A stretch of DNA of 62,701 nt from Lachnospiraceae bacterium. Its GTDB lineage: Bacteria > Bacillota > Clostridia > Lachnospirales > Lachnospiraceae. The stretch is from contig JAILGF010000225.1 in assembly GCA_024696945.1 (NCBI GenBank), positions 1 through 62,701 on the forward strand. The letters are read 5' to 3'. Shown piece after piece: positions 26,390 through 34,823 of this stretch (its first letter is position 1; each line of letters starts with the position of its first letter). The notes under the pieces are model-generated. The model was not told the origin of the DNA and made no database searches. It saw nothing but the letters and a program-made list of their open reading frames with translations. The translations under genes were made by a program, and so were the position numbers.

Positions 26390-28885
26390 GTGAAAGACTA
26401 CGGGACTGTAAGAGTAAGTGTAATAATCCCATTCAATAAAGGCGATGAATTCCTGACGGATTGTCTTAACAGCCTTTCCGCACAGGAATATACGGATTAT
26501 GAGGCGATAATCATAGCCGATCATTATGAGGGAGATATAAGAAAACTCATAGCTCCTTTTGAGGATAAAATAAATATAAAACTACTTGAGTTAAACGGTG
26601 AGAAATGCGGTGTGGCAGCTACCAGAAACGCAGGACTTGACAAGGCTCGGGGTGAATTTGTATACTTTCTTGACGCGGACGATTATATTTTCCAGGATGC
26701 AATCAGGACCATGGTTGAAACCTCCGACGACACAAACGAAGATATGGTATACGGAAAAAAGCACTTTACATATTTCCGTAGGGACGTGTTCCTTCCTATA
26801 TATATAGAAAAGCGTGAAGCACTTATCGCGCAGAAATACCTGGAAAATGGCGGAACTCCGGCCGGCATGGACGATATCTATTCAGAAACATCCTTTGATG
26901 CAGATTCCGACAGCGACAGTGATAATGATGACAATGATGACGATGAGGATTCTGAGGACATGGCATCCGGGGAATCCGAGGATATGGGTGATGATGAAAA
27001 CGATCCAGAGGATGGCGACGAAGAAAGCTGCGCTTCGGGAAAAGTTTCCATATATGACAGATTCCCCAGGCTGAAGGATTTTGACACACAGGAAGAAAAA
27101 GACCAGTGGCTCGTAAGGCATTATAACAGAGCAAGACGAAAGGCCGTTAAAAGACTGATCTATAAAAAGAAAAGGTTTCGTAATATCTCCATACTTCATA
27201 TGCTTATCAGAAGGAGCGTCATAGAGGGACTTCAGCTCCGCTTTGATGAGAACATGAAGTATTATTCCGATCTGCCTTTCCTTGCAGCACTTCTTAATAA
27301 AGAAGATCTTCACATAAGAAAAAGATTTGCTTCGCATTATATAAAGCGAAGACATCAAGATATAGTAAATCATCCGGCACTTACGCAGATTCAGGATGAG
27401 GGACGCTTTGATGAGATGACCAGAGCCTTCGAAAAGATGCTTGAGATTTCCGGTGACGAGGGTTATGTAAGGAGGGCCACAGAACATCAGATAGCCTTCT
27501 ACTGTTCGGGATATTTCCTGAAAAAAGTTAAAAGGAGCGAGGCTAAGAGGTGGAAGAACGAACGCTTCAAAAAAATGACCGAGCTTACTCAGGGTGTATC
27601 GGATGAAACCCTGAAAAAGATGGATCGCTGGCGCAGAAATGCGGTTAAAGCTGTAAGAGCGGGCGACCTTGAAAAAAGCATCAGGGTCATTACAAGAAGA
27701 CTGATATATAAAAAGCTCATAAAACGGCTCAGAGGTAAAAATACCTGGAACCGACATTTGTACGTACAGTATCTGAAAAGAAAGAAGGTATCGGACAATG
27801 TCATAATGTTTGAGACCTTCTTCGGAAAAAGCTATTCGGACAGTCCGAAGTACATTTATGAGTATATAGGTAAGAATTATCCCGGAAAATACAAATTTGT
27901 ATGGGTTCTTGACAAAAAAGTCGATCTTCCGTACGGCGGAAAGATAATAAAACGGTCCGGCAGGAACTATATGTATTATCTGGCAACATCGAAATACTTT
28001 GTGTTCAACGTCCGCCAGCCACAGTGGTTTAAGAAGAGAAGCGGTCAGGTTTTCTTTGAGACCTGGCACGGAACACCGCTTAAACGTCTCGGATTTGACT
28101 TGAAGGATGTGTTCGGGGCAGCACCGAACAATAAGAAGAGGATAAATAAAGCCACAAAGGGCTGGGATTATCTTCTTTCTCCTAATGAATTTTCTACAGG
28201 CTGTTTTAATACCTGCTTCCTGTTCGACAAAAAGAAGATCGTGGAATACGGATATCCGAGAAATGATATCCTTCATAATGAGGAAGGAAAAGAACTGGCG
28301 GTAAAGGTAAAAGAAAAGCTCGGAATTGATCCGGGTAAAAAACTTATATTATATGCGCCCACTTGGCGTGATGATGAGTGCTACGGACCGGGACTTTATA
28401 AGTTTGAACTAAAGCTTGAACTGGACAAGATGAAGGAAGCTTTGGGCGATGAATACATTGTTCTTTTAAGAACCCATTACTTCATTGCTGATTCTGTGGA
28501 TACTGCAGCGTACGGCGGGTTTGCGGTAAATGTAAGCCGTTATGACGATATTGCCGAGCTGTATCTGATATCCGATATACTAATAACCGATTATTCCTCC
28601 GTATTCTTTGATTTCGGAGGACTTAGACGGCCGATGCTTTTTTATACCTATGATCTTGACAGGTACAGGGATATCCTCCACGGGTTTTATATGGATATGG
28701 AGCAGGAGGTTCCGGGCCCCATGCTTTATACAACCGAAGAAGTAATTGACGCCATTAAGAATATAGATGACATCTCTTTAAAATACAAGGATAGGTACGA
28801 GGAATTTTACCGGAAATACTGCAGCCTTGAAGACGGAAGGGCTGCTGAGAGATGCGTCAAGACTATATTAGGAACAGAAAATTAA
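26390..28885 (+). CDS. Bifunctional GT2 glycosyltransferase / CDP-glycerol glycerophosphotransferase
   Basis: 831-aa protein. The N-terminus is a GT-A family 2 fold (VRVSVIIPFNKGDEFLTDCL, nucleotide-binding FLDADD at 94-99), interrupted by a very acidic Asp/Glu/Ser stretch (about 160-217) before the GT2 remainder. Residues ~470-831 are a TagF-like glycerophosphotransferase with ETWHGTPLKRLG (His560), YAPTWRDD, LLRTHYF (His696) and DILITDYSS. Such enzymes extend poly(polyol-phosphate) teichoic-acid-like chains. GTG start at 26390 with GAGGAG at ideal spacing. It supplies the likely acceptor polymer for the acylation genes around it. Confidence 0.9.
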   Translation: MKDYGTVRVSVIIPFNKGDEFLTDCLNSLSAQEYTDYEAIIIADHYEGDIRKLIAPFEDKINIKLLELNGEKCGVAATRNAGLDKARGEFVYFLDADDYIFQDAIRTMVETSDDTNEDMVYGKKHFTYFRRDVFLPIYIEKREALIAQKYLENGGTPAGMDDIYSETSFDADSDSDSDNDDNDDDEDSEDMASGESEDMGDDENDPEDGDEESCASGKVSIYDRFPRLKDFDTQEEKDQWLVRHYNRARRKAVKRLIYKKKRFRNISILHMLIRRSVIEGLQLRFDENMKYYSDLPFLAALLNKEDLHIRKRFASHYIKRRHQDIVNHPALTQIQDEGRFDEMTRAFEKMLEISGDEGYVRRATEHQIAFYCSGYFLKKVKRSEAKRWKNERFKKMTELTQGVSDETLKKMDRWRRNAVKAVRAGDLEKSIRVITRRLIYKKLIKRLRGKNTWNRHLYVQYLKRKKVSDNVIMFETFFGKSYSDSPKYIYEYIGKNYPGKYKFVWVLDKKVDLPYGGKIIKRSGRNYMYYLATSKYFVFNVRQPQWFKKRSGQVFFETWHGTPLKRLGFDLKDVFGAAPNNKKRINKATKGWDYLLSPNEFSTGCFNTCFLFDKKKIVEYGYPRNDILHNEEGKELAVKVKEKLGIDPGKKLILYAPTWRDDECYGPGLYKFELKLELDKMKEALGDEYIVLLRTHYFIADSVDTAAYGGFAVNVSRYDDIAELYLISDILITDYSSVFFDFGGLRRPMLFYTYDLDRYRDILHGFYMDMEQEVPGPMLYTTEEVIDAIKNIDDISLKYKDRYEEFYRKYCSLEDGRAAERCVKTILGTEN

Positions 28886-28892
28886 AGGATGT

Positions 28893-29909
28893 ATGAAAGA
28901 ATTTATTAAAAAATACTGGAAAGGCACCTTAAAGACGGTACTTTTCGTAGGTATTTTCCTTATATTGTTCTCATATGTTCAGGACATATTTGAACTGAAA
29001 GGTCAGGGCTACGGGAAGTACAGGTGCTTTAACTGGGAAGAAAGAAACGCTTTAAATGTCATCTTCTTCGGAAATTCCAGAACAAACAGAGGAGTTAACC
29101 CTGTTGTTGTCGATGAGATTGCAGGAACAAGGTCGTTTAACTACGGACTGCAGGGACTGAGAGCGAACCAGGTTTACTATAGGGTTGTGGATGCGTTTAA
29201 AACACAGAGCCCCAAGCTGATAGTGCTTGAATCGTCCATCTGTGTATCCGCAAGTGCCAGACTTGAGGAATCCTATGCCCAGCGTGCACTGGTTTCCCTA
29301 CCGCTTTCGGTGAACAAGGTTGAAGCGGCACTTGATCTGGGAGAGAATGATAAGAAGAAGGCGGAACTGATCCTGCCTTTGCTCAGATTCCATATGCGTT
29401 ACAGAGAACTTGAGGCTGTTGATTTCCGATATATAATGGACATTAATTCTGAGTATCCGTATATGAACCAGCCGGCTGAAGAGGTTATGGAGGTAAGCCG
29501 AGGATATACTCCATACGAAACCGATATGAGCCTCGAGGATGACGGAAAAGGCTTCTTTGATAAGGACTACTCCAAGATTACTAAGGTTAAGGCCCCCGAT
29601 GAGAAGCTGGAACGCTATTTTAAGATGATAGTTGATTATGCGGAAGAACACGGTGCAAAGGTACTGATACTGTCGATACCTTCCATGGATAAGAAAGAAA
29701 CTCCCAAGGATATTATTCCGCTGACAAATTATTTAAGACAGCTTTATGCTGATGATGAGAACGTGGCTTTTCTTGATGCGTCTGTCTGTATGAAGGACTA
29801 TGGACTTTCGTATGACTGTTACCATAATACCGGGCACTTAAACAGACTCGGAGCTAAGAAATTATCCGAATTTATCGGACAGTTTTTAAGGGATAATTAT
29901 TCGTTCTGA
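28893..29909 (+). CDS. Membrane-anchored SGNH-type acyltransferase partner (DltD-like role)
   Basis: 338-aa protein with one N-terminal transmembrane helix (about residues 13-32) and an extracellular SGNH-hydrolase-like domain. Block I is IFFGNSRTNRG (nucleophile Ser in GNSR) and block V is DCYHNTGHLNRLGA (Asp/His). It lies 7 nt after the glycerophosphotransferase gene and 10 nt before an MBOAT gene. SGNH plus MBOAT is the DltD/DltB or AlgX/AlgI arrangement for moving an acyl group onto an exported polymer. Sequence similarity to DltD itself is not obvious to me, so the role is by context. Confidence 0.8.
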   Translation: MKEFIKKYWKGTLKTVLFVGIFLILFSYVQDIFELKGQGYGKYRCFNWEERNALNVIFFGNSRTNRGVNPVVVDEIAGTRSFNYGLQGLRANQVYYRVVDAFKTQSPKLIVLESSICVSASARLEESYAQRALVSLPLSVNKVEAALDLGENDKKKAELILPLLRFHMRYRELEAVDFRYIMDINSEYPYMNQPAEEVMEVSRGYTPYETDMSLEDDGKGFFDKDYSKITKVKAPDEKLERYFKMIVDYAEEHGAKVLILSIPSMDKKETPKDIIPLTNYLRQLYADDENVAFLDASVCMKDYGLSYDCYHNTGHLNRLGAKKLSEFIGQFLRDNYSF

Positions 29910-29919
29910 AAGGATAGAA

Positions 29920-31512
29920 ATGAGTGTTACTTCGTTAAACTATTTCGGTTTTGTGGCGGTGCTGCTCCTTTTGTACTATATACTTCCGAAAAAATGCCAA
30001 TGGGTGATACTGCTGCTCGGAAGCATAGTCTTTTACCTGACCTATGACATCAGGTACTTTATATTCCTGTGTTCCTCGATACTTATAACCTGGCTGATCG
30101 CTCTGTTTATGCAGAAAAAGAACGACAGGCAGAAGGAGGAGCTTAAGGCGGAAGGACTTGATAAGGAGGGTAAGACCGCTATAAAAAACAGGTACAAGAA
30201 GAAAAAGCGCAGGCTTCTTGTGCTCAATGTCATAATACTTGTAGGAATCTTATATTTCTGCAAGTATACCAATTTTACACTTGATAATATTAAGGCATTA
30301 TCGAAGCTTTTTGGTTTTAAATTCAAAAAGCCGGAGGTTAATATAATACTTCCTCTTGGAATTTCCTTTTATACCTTCCAGGCAATAGGGTATATAGTTG
30401 ATGTCCAGAAGGAAAAGGTTACGGCGGAAAAGAATCCGTTAAAATACGCACTGTTTATTTCATTCTTCCCACAGGTTGTGCAAGGCCCTATAGCGAGGTT
30501 CAAGGATCTGGCTCCACAGCTTTCGGGAGAGCATAAATTTGAATTTAAAAATCTTGAGTTCGGTTTTGAACTGATGCTGTACGGTCTGTTCAAAAAGCTT
30601 GTGCTCGCAGACAGGATATCTGTTATTGTCAGTACGACGCTTGGGAATTGGTCAACCTTTGGGGGATTTGAACTTATACTTGCCATAGTTCTCTATTCCG
30701 TGCAGATATATGCCGATTTTTCAGGCTGCATGGACATTATTACGGGTGTGGCAAAGATGTTCGGAATAGATCTTTCAAAGAACTTTGACCATCCGTATTT
30801 CTCGAAAACCATACCGGAATTCTGGAGAAGATGGCATATTTCACTCGGAACGTGGTTCAAGGATTATGTATTTTTCCCGATATCCGTATCCGGCTGGTTC
30901 CAGAATCTAAACCGCAAGATAAGGAAAGGCATGGGTGCGGAAGCATCGAGGATTATCACCGGTATTATCCCGATAACGGTAGTGTGGTTCGTTACGGGCT
31001 TTTGGCACGGTGCCTCATGGAAATTCATAGCATGGGGCTTGTATCACGGGCTGCTGATCGCGCTTGGAATGGCTTTGGGGCCATATATAAACAAGCTTTG
31101 CGATAAGCTTAAGATGAAAAGGGACTGTTTCAGCTTCCGCCTGTTCCAGATGACAAGAACCTTTATTTTATGCTGTATAGGAAGAGTTTTCTTTATTTCG
31201 AACGGTTTAAAGGACGGCTTTAATCTTCTGGGTCATATCTGGACGCACAACGATCCCTGGGTATTGCTGAACGGAACGCTTTTTGACAATACAGGGCTGG
31301 ATGTTTACGATTACGTAATCGTTTTCCTTTCAATTCTTGTTGTATGGGCGGTCAGCATGATGCAGGAGAGGTTTAAGGTAAGGGAGAAACTGTCCGAACA
31401 GAACCTGGTATTCAGGTGGCTGATAGTTTATGCGGCAATATTCATCATCCTGATATTCGGAATGTACGGCGAGGGTTATGTAGCCAGTGATTTCTTATAC
31501 AGAGATTTTTAA
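29920..31512 (+). CDS. MBOAT-family membrane O-acyltransferase (DltB/AlgI-like)
   Basis: 530-aa polytopic membrane protein. The MBOAT signature includes FWRRWHISLGTWFKDYVFFPI and the catalytic His in FVTGFWHGASWKF; about ten or more hydrophobic segments are visible. MBOATs transfer acyl groups from a carrier across the membrane, in Dlt from D-alanyl-DltC. Last gene of the operon that starts at the carrier protein. No terminator is evident; the tRNA-Trp promoter begins 8 nt after the stop. Confidence 0.92.
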   Translation: MSVTSLNYFGFVAVLLLLYYILPKKCQWVILLLGSIVFYLTYDIRYFIFLCSSILITWLIALFMQKKNDRQKEELKAEGLDKEGKTAIKNRYKKKKRRLLVLNVIILVGILYFCKYTNFTLDNIKALSKLFGFKFKKPEVNIILPLGISFYTFQAIGYIVDVQKEKVTAEKNPLKYALFISFFPQVVQGPIARFKDLAPQLSGEHKFEFKNLEFGFELMLYGLFKKLVLADRISVIVSTTLGNWSTFGGFELILAIVLYSVQIYADFSGCMDIITGVAKMFGIDLSKNFDHPYFSKTIPEFWRRWHISLGTWFKDYVFFPISVSGWFQNLNRKIRKGMGAEASRIITGIIPITVVWFVTGFWHGASWKFIAWGLYHGLLIALGMALGPYINKLCDKLKMKRDCFSFRLFQMTRTFILCCIGRVFFISNGLKDGFNLLGHIWTHNDPWVLLNGTLFDNTGLDVYDYVIVFLSILVVWAVSMMQERFKVREKLSEQNLVFRWLIVYAAIFIILIFGMYGEGYVASDFLYRDF

Positions 31513-31520
31513 AAATGTTG

Positions 31521-31549
31521 TTGACAATCATTTGATTATGTAGTATTAT
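31521..31549 (+). promoter_or_regulatory. Promoter of tRNA-Trp
   Basis: TTGACA (31521-31526), 17-nt spacer, TATTAT (31544-31549); the mature tRNA begins 19 nt later. Confidence 0.88.
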
Positions 31550-31568
31550 ATTCTGGCTGGCGTAGTCT

Positions 31569-31641
31569 AGGGGTATAGTTCAGCTGGTAGAATAACGGTC
31601 TCCAAAACCGCAGGTCGTGGGTTCGAATCCTACTGCCCCTG
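31569..31641 (+). tRNA. tRNA-Trp (anticodon CCA)
   Basis: 73-nt tRNA. Acceptor AGGGGTA (31569-31575) pairs with TGCCCCT (31634-31640) with one T-G pair; anticodon loop CTCCAAA; T-arm GTGGG TTCGAAT CCTAC. The discriminator base is G and the 3' CCA is not encoded. It matches known Firmicute tRNA-Trp throughout. Confidence 0.97.
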
Positions 31642-31642
31642 T

Positions 31643-31676
31643 AAAAAAAGAATCGGGTACCCCGATTCTTTTTTTG
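31643..31676 (+). terminator. Terminator after tRNA-Trp
   Basis: AAGAATCGGG / CCCGATTCTT stem with a TAC loop, A-run before and T-run after, so it may also work on the minus strand. Confidence 0.92.
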
Positions 31677-31705
31677 TAAATCCGAATACAGAACAGGCGG
31701 CAATA

Positions 31706-32854
31706 ATGTTTAAAATATTAAAAAAGGACGGCAGAGCGAAACGGGGCGAGTTCATCACCGTGCACGGAACGGTTCAGACTCCTGTATTTATGAATGTGGG
31801 AACTGCCGCAGCCATAAAGGGAGCCGTTTCTACGGAAGATTTAAAAGAAATAGGAACACAGATAGAGCTTTCGAATACTTATCATCTTCATGTACGTCCC
31901 GGGGATGAGGTAATAAAAAAGCTCGGCGGTCTGCATAAGTTCATGAATTGGGACAGACCCATCCTTACGGATTCCGGCGGATTCCAGGTTTTTTCTCTGG
32001 CAAAGCTTCGTAAAATAAAGGAAGAAGGTGTTTCCTTCAATTCGCATGTTGATGGACGTAAGATTTTTATGGGTCCCGAAGAAAGCATGCAGATCCAGTC
32101 AAATCTAGGCTCCACCATTGCAATGGCATTTGACGAATGCCCCTCGAGCGTGGCAGAAAAGGCTTACATAAGGGATTCGGTTGACAGGACCACCAGATGG
32201 CTCGAGAGATGCATTAAAAAGATGAAGGAGCTTAATGCCTTAGAAGATACCGTAAATCCCCATCAGCTCCTGTTTGGTATAAACCAGGGCGGGATATACG
32301 AGGATGTAAGGATAGAGCATGCTAAACGGATCGGAGAATTTGACCTTCCCGGATATGCCATAGGAGGACTTGCCGTTGGTGAGGAGCATTCCGAGATGTA
32401 CAGGATCCTGGATGCGGTTGTGCCCGAGCTTCCCGGAAACAAGCCGGTATATCTGATGGGCGTGGGAACGCCGGAGAACATACTTGAAGCGGTTGAACGC
32501 GGAGTTGATTTCTTTGATTGTGTATATCCGTCGAGAAACGGACGACACGGACATGCATATACTTCCTTCGGAAAGATAAATCTGATGAATGCAAAATTCG
32601 AGACCGATGACCGCCCCATTGACGAAGGATGCGGATGCCCTGTATGCAGAAACCATTCGAGGGCATATATAAGACATCTTCTTAAAGCGGGTGAAATGCT
32701 CGGCATGAGATTTATGGTGACACATAATCTTTACTTCTATAACAACCTGATGGCAGAGATCAGGGATGCGATTGATGAGGGAAGATACAGTGAATATAAA
32801 AAGAATAAAATAAATGGCTTCCGTATGGGAGAAGAAGGAGAAAAAAATGTTTAG
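31706..32854 (+). CDS. tgt: tRNA-guanine transglycosylase
   Basis: 382-aa TIM-barrel enzyme that swaps guanine for the queuosine precursor preQ1 at position 34 of GUN tRNAs. Nucleophile-region motifs are LTDSGGFQVFSL and DCVYPSRNGRHGHA; the zinc site is CGCPVCRNHSRAYIRHL. ATG 31706 with AGGCGG upstream. It overlaps yajC by 8 nt, the common tgt-yajC order. Together with QueH at 9496 it supports a queuosine pathway. Confidence 0.96.
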   Translation: MFKILKKDGRAKRGEFITVHGTVQTPVFMNVGTAAAIKGAVSTEDLKEIGTQIELSNTYHLHVRPGDEVIKKLGGLHKFMNWDRPILTDSGGFQVFSLAKLRKIKEEGVSFNSHVDGRKIFMGPEESMQIQSNLGSTIAMAFDECPSSVAEKAYIRDSVDRTTRWLERCIKKMKELNALEDTVNPHQLLFGINQGGIYEDVRIEHAKRIGEFDLPGYAIGGLAVGEEHSEMYRILDAVVPELPGNKPVYLMGVGTPENILEAVERGVDFFDCVYPSRNGRHGHAYTSFGKINLMNAKFETDDRPIDEGCGCPVCRNHSRAYIRHLLKAGEMLGMRFMVTHNLYFYNNLMAEIRDAIDEGRYSEYKKNKINGFRMGEEGEKNV

Positions 32855-33194
32855 AGTATTTGCAGATGCTGCAGCGGCAACACAGGAGACTTCGGGACTG
32901 AACGGTATGATAGTACCTATCATATATCTTGCCATCATCGCTCTTGTTTTCTATTTTGTTATCTTAAGACCGCAGAAGAAAGAACAGAAAAAGATGGATG
33001 CCATGGTGGCTGCACTTGAGATCGGTGACAGTGTCCTTACCACAAGTGGATTCTACGGAGTTGTTATAGATGTAATGGACGAGGTTGTCATTGTTGAGTT
33101 CGGAAGCAACAAGAACTGCCGTATCCCTATGAAGAAAACTGCCATAGTTGAAGTTGAAAAACCCGGTTCTGCACAGGAGACTGAAAGTAAGTAA
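32847..33194 (+). CDS. yajC: Preprotein translocase subunit YajC
   Basis: 115-aa small membrane protein accessory to SecDF/SecYEG. One transmembrane helix (MIVPIIYLAIIALVFYFVIL, about residues 21-40) is followed by the signature RPQKKEQKKMDAMV and a short beta domain (GDSVLTTSGFYGVV). ATG 32847 lies inside the end of tgt behind GAAGGAG (32834-32840); an upstream TTG is less likely. secD and secF are not in the window. Confidence 0.95.
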   Translation: MFRVFADAAAATQETSGLNGMIVPIIYLAIIALVFYFVILRPQKKEQKKMDAMVAALEIGDSVLTTSGFYGVVIDVMDEVVIVEFGSNKNCRIPMKKTAIVEVEKPGSAQETESK

Positions 33195-33226
33195 TCCATA
33201 AAAAGTAAAAATAGTCAAAAAATATC

Positions 33227-33265
33227 AAAAAAATGCTTCCATTTTTGTAAAATTTGTGATATACT
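33227..33265 (+). promoter_or_regulatory. Promoter of the CheX-like gene
   Basis: -10 TATACT (33260-33265) with a weak -35 TTCCAT (33237-33242, 17-nt spacer). ATGCTTCCATTTTTGTAA (33233-33250) is nearly identical to the segment before the SleB-like gene and sits at the same distance from the -10. Confidence 0.7.
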
Positions 33266-33299
33266 ATTGTCGGCGAATTAACACACATGGAGGTATGTT

Positions 33300-34196
33300 A
33301 TGATTAATCAACTATTCGGTAATTATCTCGTAAAGACAGGTGCGCTGTCAAGGGACCAGCTTGAGCGTGCCTTTGAAACACAGAAAAAAGTCAGGGTTAA
33401 GCTCGGACTTATAGCTGTAACGGAAAAACTCATGACACTCGAGCAGTCTGAAGAGGTTAACAAGCTTCAGGCCGTTATGGATAAAAGGTTCGGTGATATA
33501 GCTATTGAAAAGGGATATCTGACTGATGATCAGGTCGGAAGACTTTTGGGACTTCAGGGAAATCAGTACCTCACATTTGCACAAGCTGTTACCGACAACG
33601 GTTTTATGACATTAAAGGAATTTGAAAATGCTTTCAGTGACTATCAGAAGGCACTTGCATTTACCTTAACAGATATGGAGTCGTTGAAATCAGGTGATTC
33701 CGACAGGATTGTTCCGCTGTTCCTTCCGAATGACGTGGATGAACTCCAGAAAGAACATGTCCTTATTGCGGTACGTACACTGCTCCGTCTTATTGACAGC
33801 GATGCATATATCGGACGTGCATCATGGGTTTCCTCCATCCCCGCAAAGGGAGTGGCTTTCCAGTGCCTTGCAGGGGAAAAGAATCAGGATACGAAAGTTG
33901 CGCTCGGATTGATCGGTGAAGAAGACGGACTTCTCCGTGTAGCAGGAACATTTGCAAAGGAAGAATTTGAGAAGGTTGATCTTGACAGCCTTGATGCGGT
34001 TGCCGAATTTATCAACTGTATAAACGGAATGTTTGCAACAAAGGTTTCTTCCAAGGTATTCCTTGACATGCTTCCTCCTATATACAGGGAAGAAAATGTC
34101 ACCGTCAGCGGCGGCAGGATGCTTAAGCTTCCGATATTTGTCGACGGAAATGAGCTTCAGTTATTATCTACATATGACGGCATGATCAATATTTAA
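33300..34196 (+). CDS. MshEN-like/CheX-domain chemotaxis or signalling protein
   Basis: 298-aa cytoplasmic protein. Residues ~5-120 contain four 24-25-residue units in two pairs (FGNYLVKTGALSRDQLERAF, then KLGLIAV..., RFGDIAIEKGYLTDDQVGRL, TFAQAVTDNGFMT...) with 5-residue spacers, the layout of the c-di-GMP-binding MshEN domain. The C-terminal ~150 residues look like CheX/CheC (DSLDAVAEFINCINGMFATKVSS, then LDMLPP), a phosphatase fold acting on CheY-P. The adjacent CheY gene fits. No MCP, CheA or flagellar gene is nearby. CheX is fairly sure; c-di-GMP binding is inference. Confidence 0.72.
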   Translation: MINQLFGNYLVKTGALSRDQLERAFETQKKVRVKLGLIAVTEKLMTLEQSEEVNKLQAVMDKRFGDIAIEKGYLTDDQVGRLLGLQGNQYLTFAQAVTDNGFMTLKEFENAFSDYQKALAFTLTDMESLKSGDSDRIVPLFLPNDVDELQKEHVLIAVRTLLRLIDSDAYIGRASWVSSIPAKGVAFQCLAGEKNQDTKVALGLIGEEDGLLRVAGTFAKEEFEKVDLDSLDAVAEFINCINGMFATKVSSKVFLDMLPPIYREENVTVSGGRMLKLPIFVDGNELQLLSTYDGMINI

Positions 34197-34214
34197 GGAC
34201 AAGGGGTGAGTTAT

Positions 34215-34577
34215 ATGAGCAGAATACTTATAGTTGACGATTCGAGAACCTCGAGAAAAATACTTCGCAGCATCTTAGAGGATGCAGGCCATGATGTGGT
34301 CGGTGAGGCCATGGACGGACAGGACGGAGTAAATAAATATAAAGAGATGAGACCTGACCTCGTTACACTTGATATCACCATGCCGGTCATGGATGGACTG
34401 GAGGCATTAAAGTGCATCCGTGAAGTAAATGCTGAAGCAAAGGTGATCATGGTTACGGCCGCAGGTCAGCAGAATAAAATGATAGATGCCATCAAGCTTG
34501 GCGCTTCGGAGTTTGTAACTAAACCCTTCGAGCCGGATGAGATAGTTAAGATGGTAAATAAACTTGCTAACAACTAA
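34215..34577 (+). CDS. CheY-like single-domain response regulator
   Basis: 120-aa receiver domain without output. Phospho-acceptor Asp53 in LVTLDITMPVMDG, acidic pair in IVDDS, Thr in VTAAG and Lys in TKPF are all present. Start: ATG 34215 with AAGGGGTGAG upstream; an in-frame GTG at 34206 is possible. It follows the CheX-like gene by 18 nt, so the two likely form a kinase-substrate/phosphatase pair; the kinase must be encoded elsewhere. Confidence 0.92.
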   Translation: MSRILIVDDSRTSRKILRSILEDAGHDVVGEAMDGQDGVNKYKEMRPDLVTLDITMPVMDGLEALKCIREVNAEAKVIMVTAAGQQNKMIDAIKLGASEFVTKPFEPDEIVKMVNKLANN

Positions 34578-34601
34578 AAAACTATAGATGGATTGGGAAA
34601 A

Positions 34602-34630
34602 GGCATCGGCGTTTCGTCGATGTCTTTTTA
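34602..34630 (+). terminator. Terminator after the cheX/cheY pair
   Basis: GGCATCG (34602-34608) pairs with CGATGTC (34618-34624), one G-T pair, followed by TTTTTA. Confidence 0.7.
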
Positions 34631-34667
34631 TTTTGTGCTTTTTATACTCATTAACATATATATTTTT

Positions 34668-34746
34668 CGGTTTAAGCCAGAAGGTGGCTGCGAAGCAGCC
34701 GGATGAGGTGTAATTAAATTCGTTAATCAGTATAAGCCTCAAACCG
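34668..34746. repeat. Palindromic intergenic element (MITE-like)
   Basis: CGGTTT (34668-34673) pairs with AAACCG (34741-34746); inside are the perfect hairpin GGCTGC-GAA-GCAGCC (34686-34700) and ATTAA-ATTCG-TTAAT. The reverse strand contains CACCTCATCC...GCAGCCACCTTCT, a phrase I know from repeats scattered in gut Clostridia. It separates a terminator from the next promoter. Confidence 0.5.
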
Positions 34747-34775
34747 ACAAAAATAAAAAAAATATAAAAAAGTGC

Positions 34776-34804
34776 TTGACAACCAACTGTAATTGGTGTA
34801 TATA
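34776..34804 (+). promoter_or_regulatory. Promoter of the small-protein/ABC exporter operon
   Basis: TTGACA (34776-34781), 17-nt spacer, TATATA (34799-34804). An inverted repeat AACTGT (34785-34790) / ACAGTT (34815-34820) brackets the -10 and could be an operator. Confidence 0.8.
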
Positions 34805-34823
34805 TAACACATAAACAGTTAGA

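Noticed and set aside
26867-27040. CRISPR or microsatellite array
   Set aside because: The GAY-rich tract stays in frame inside a gene and has no repeat-spacer periodicity.
26882-28276. 464-aa open frame on the minus strand
   Set aside because: It is antisense to the GT2/glycerophosphotransferase gene, with no ribosome-binding site and a composition expected from the reverse of a biased coding strand.
24024-31512. Canonical dltABCD operon
   Set aside because: The ligase lacks the DltA amino-binding Asp, carries a nitroreductase, and the SGNH protein is not recognisably DltD; gene order differs as well.
32240-32938. 232-aa minus-strand frame over tgt
   Set aside because: No start signals and fully covered by tgt and yajC on the + strand.
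34407-34742. 111-aa minus-strand frame between cheY and the exporter
   Set aside because: It overlaps the cheY end and a terminator, and its middle is the translated palindromic element.
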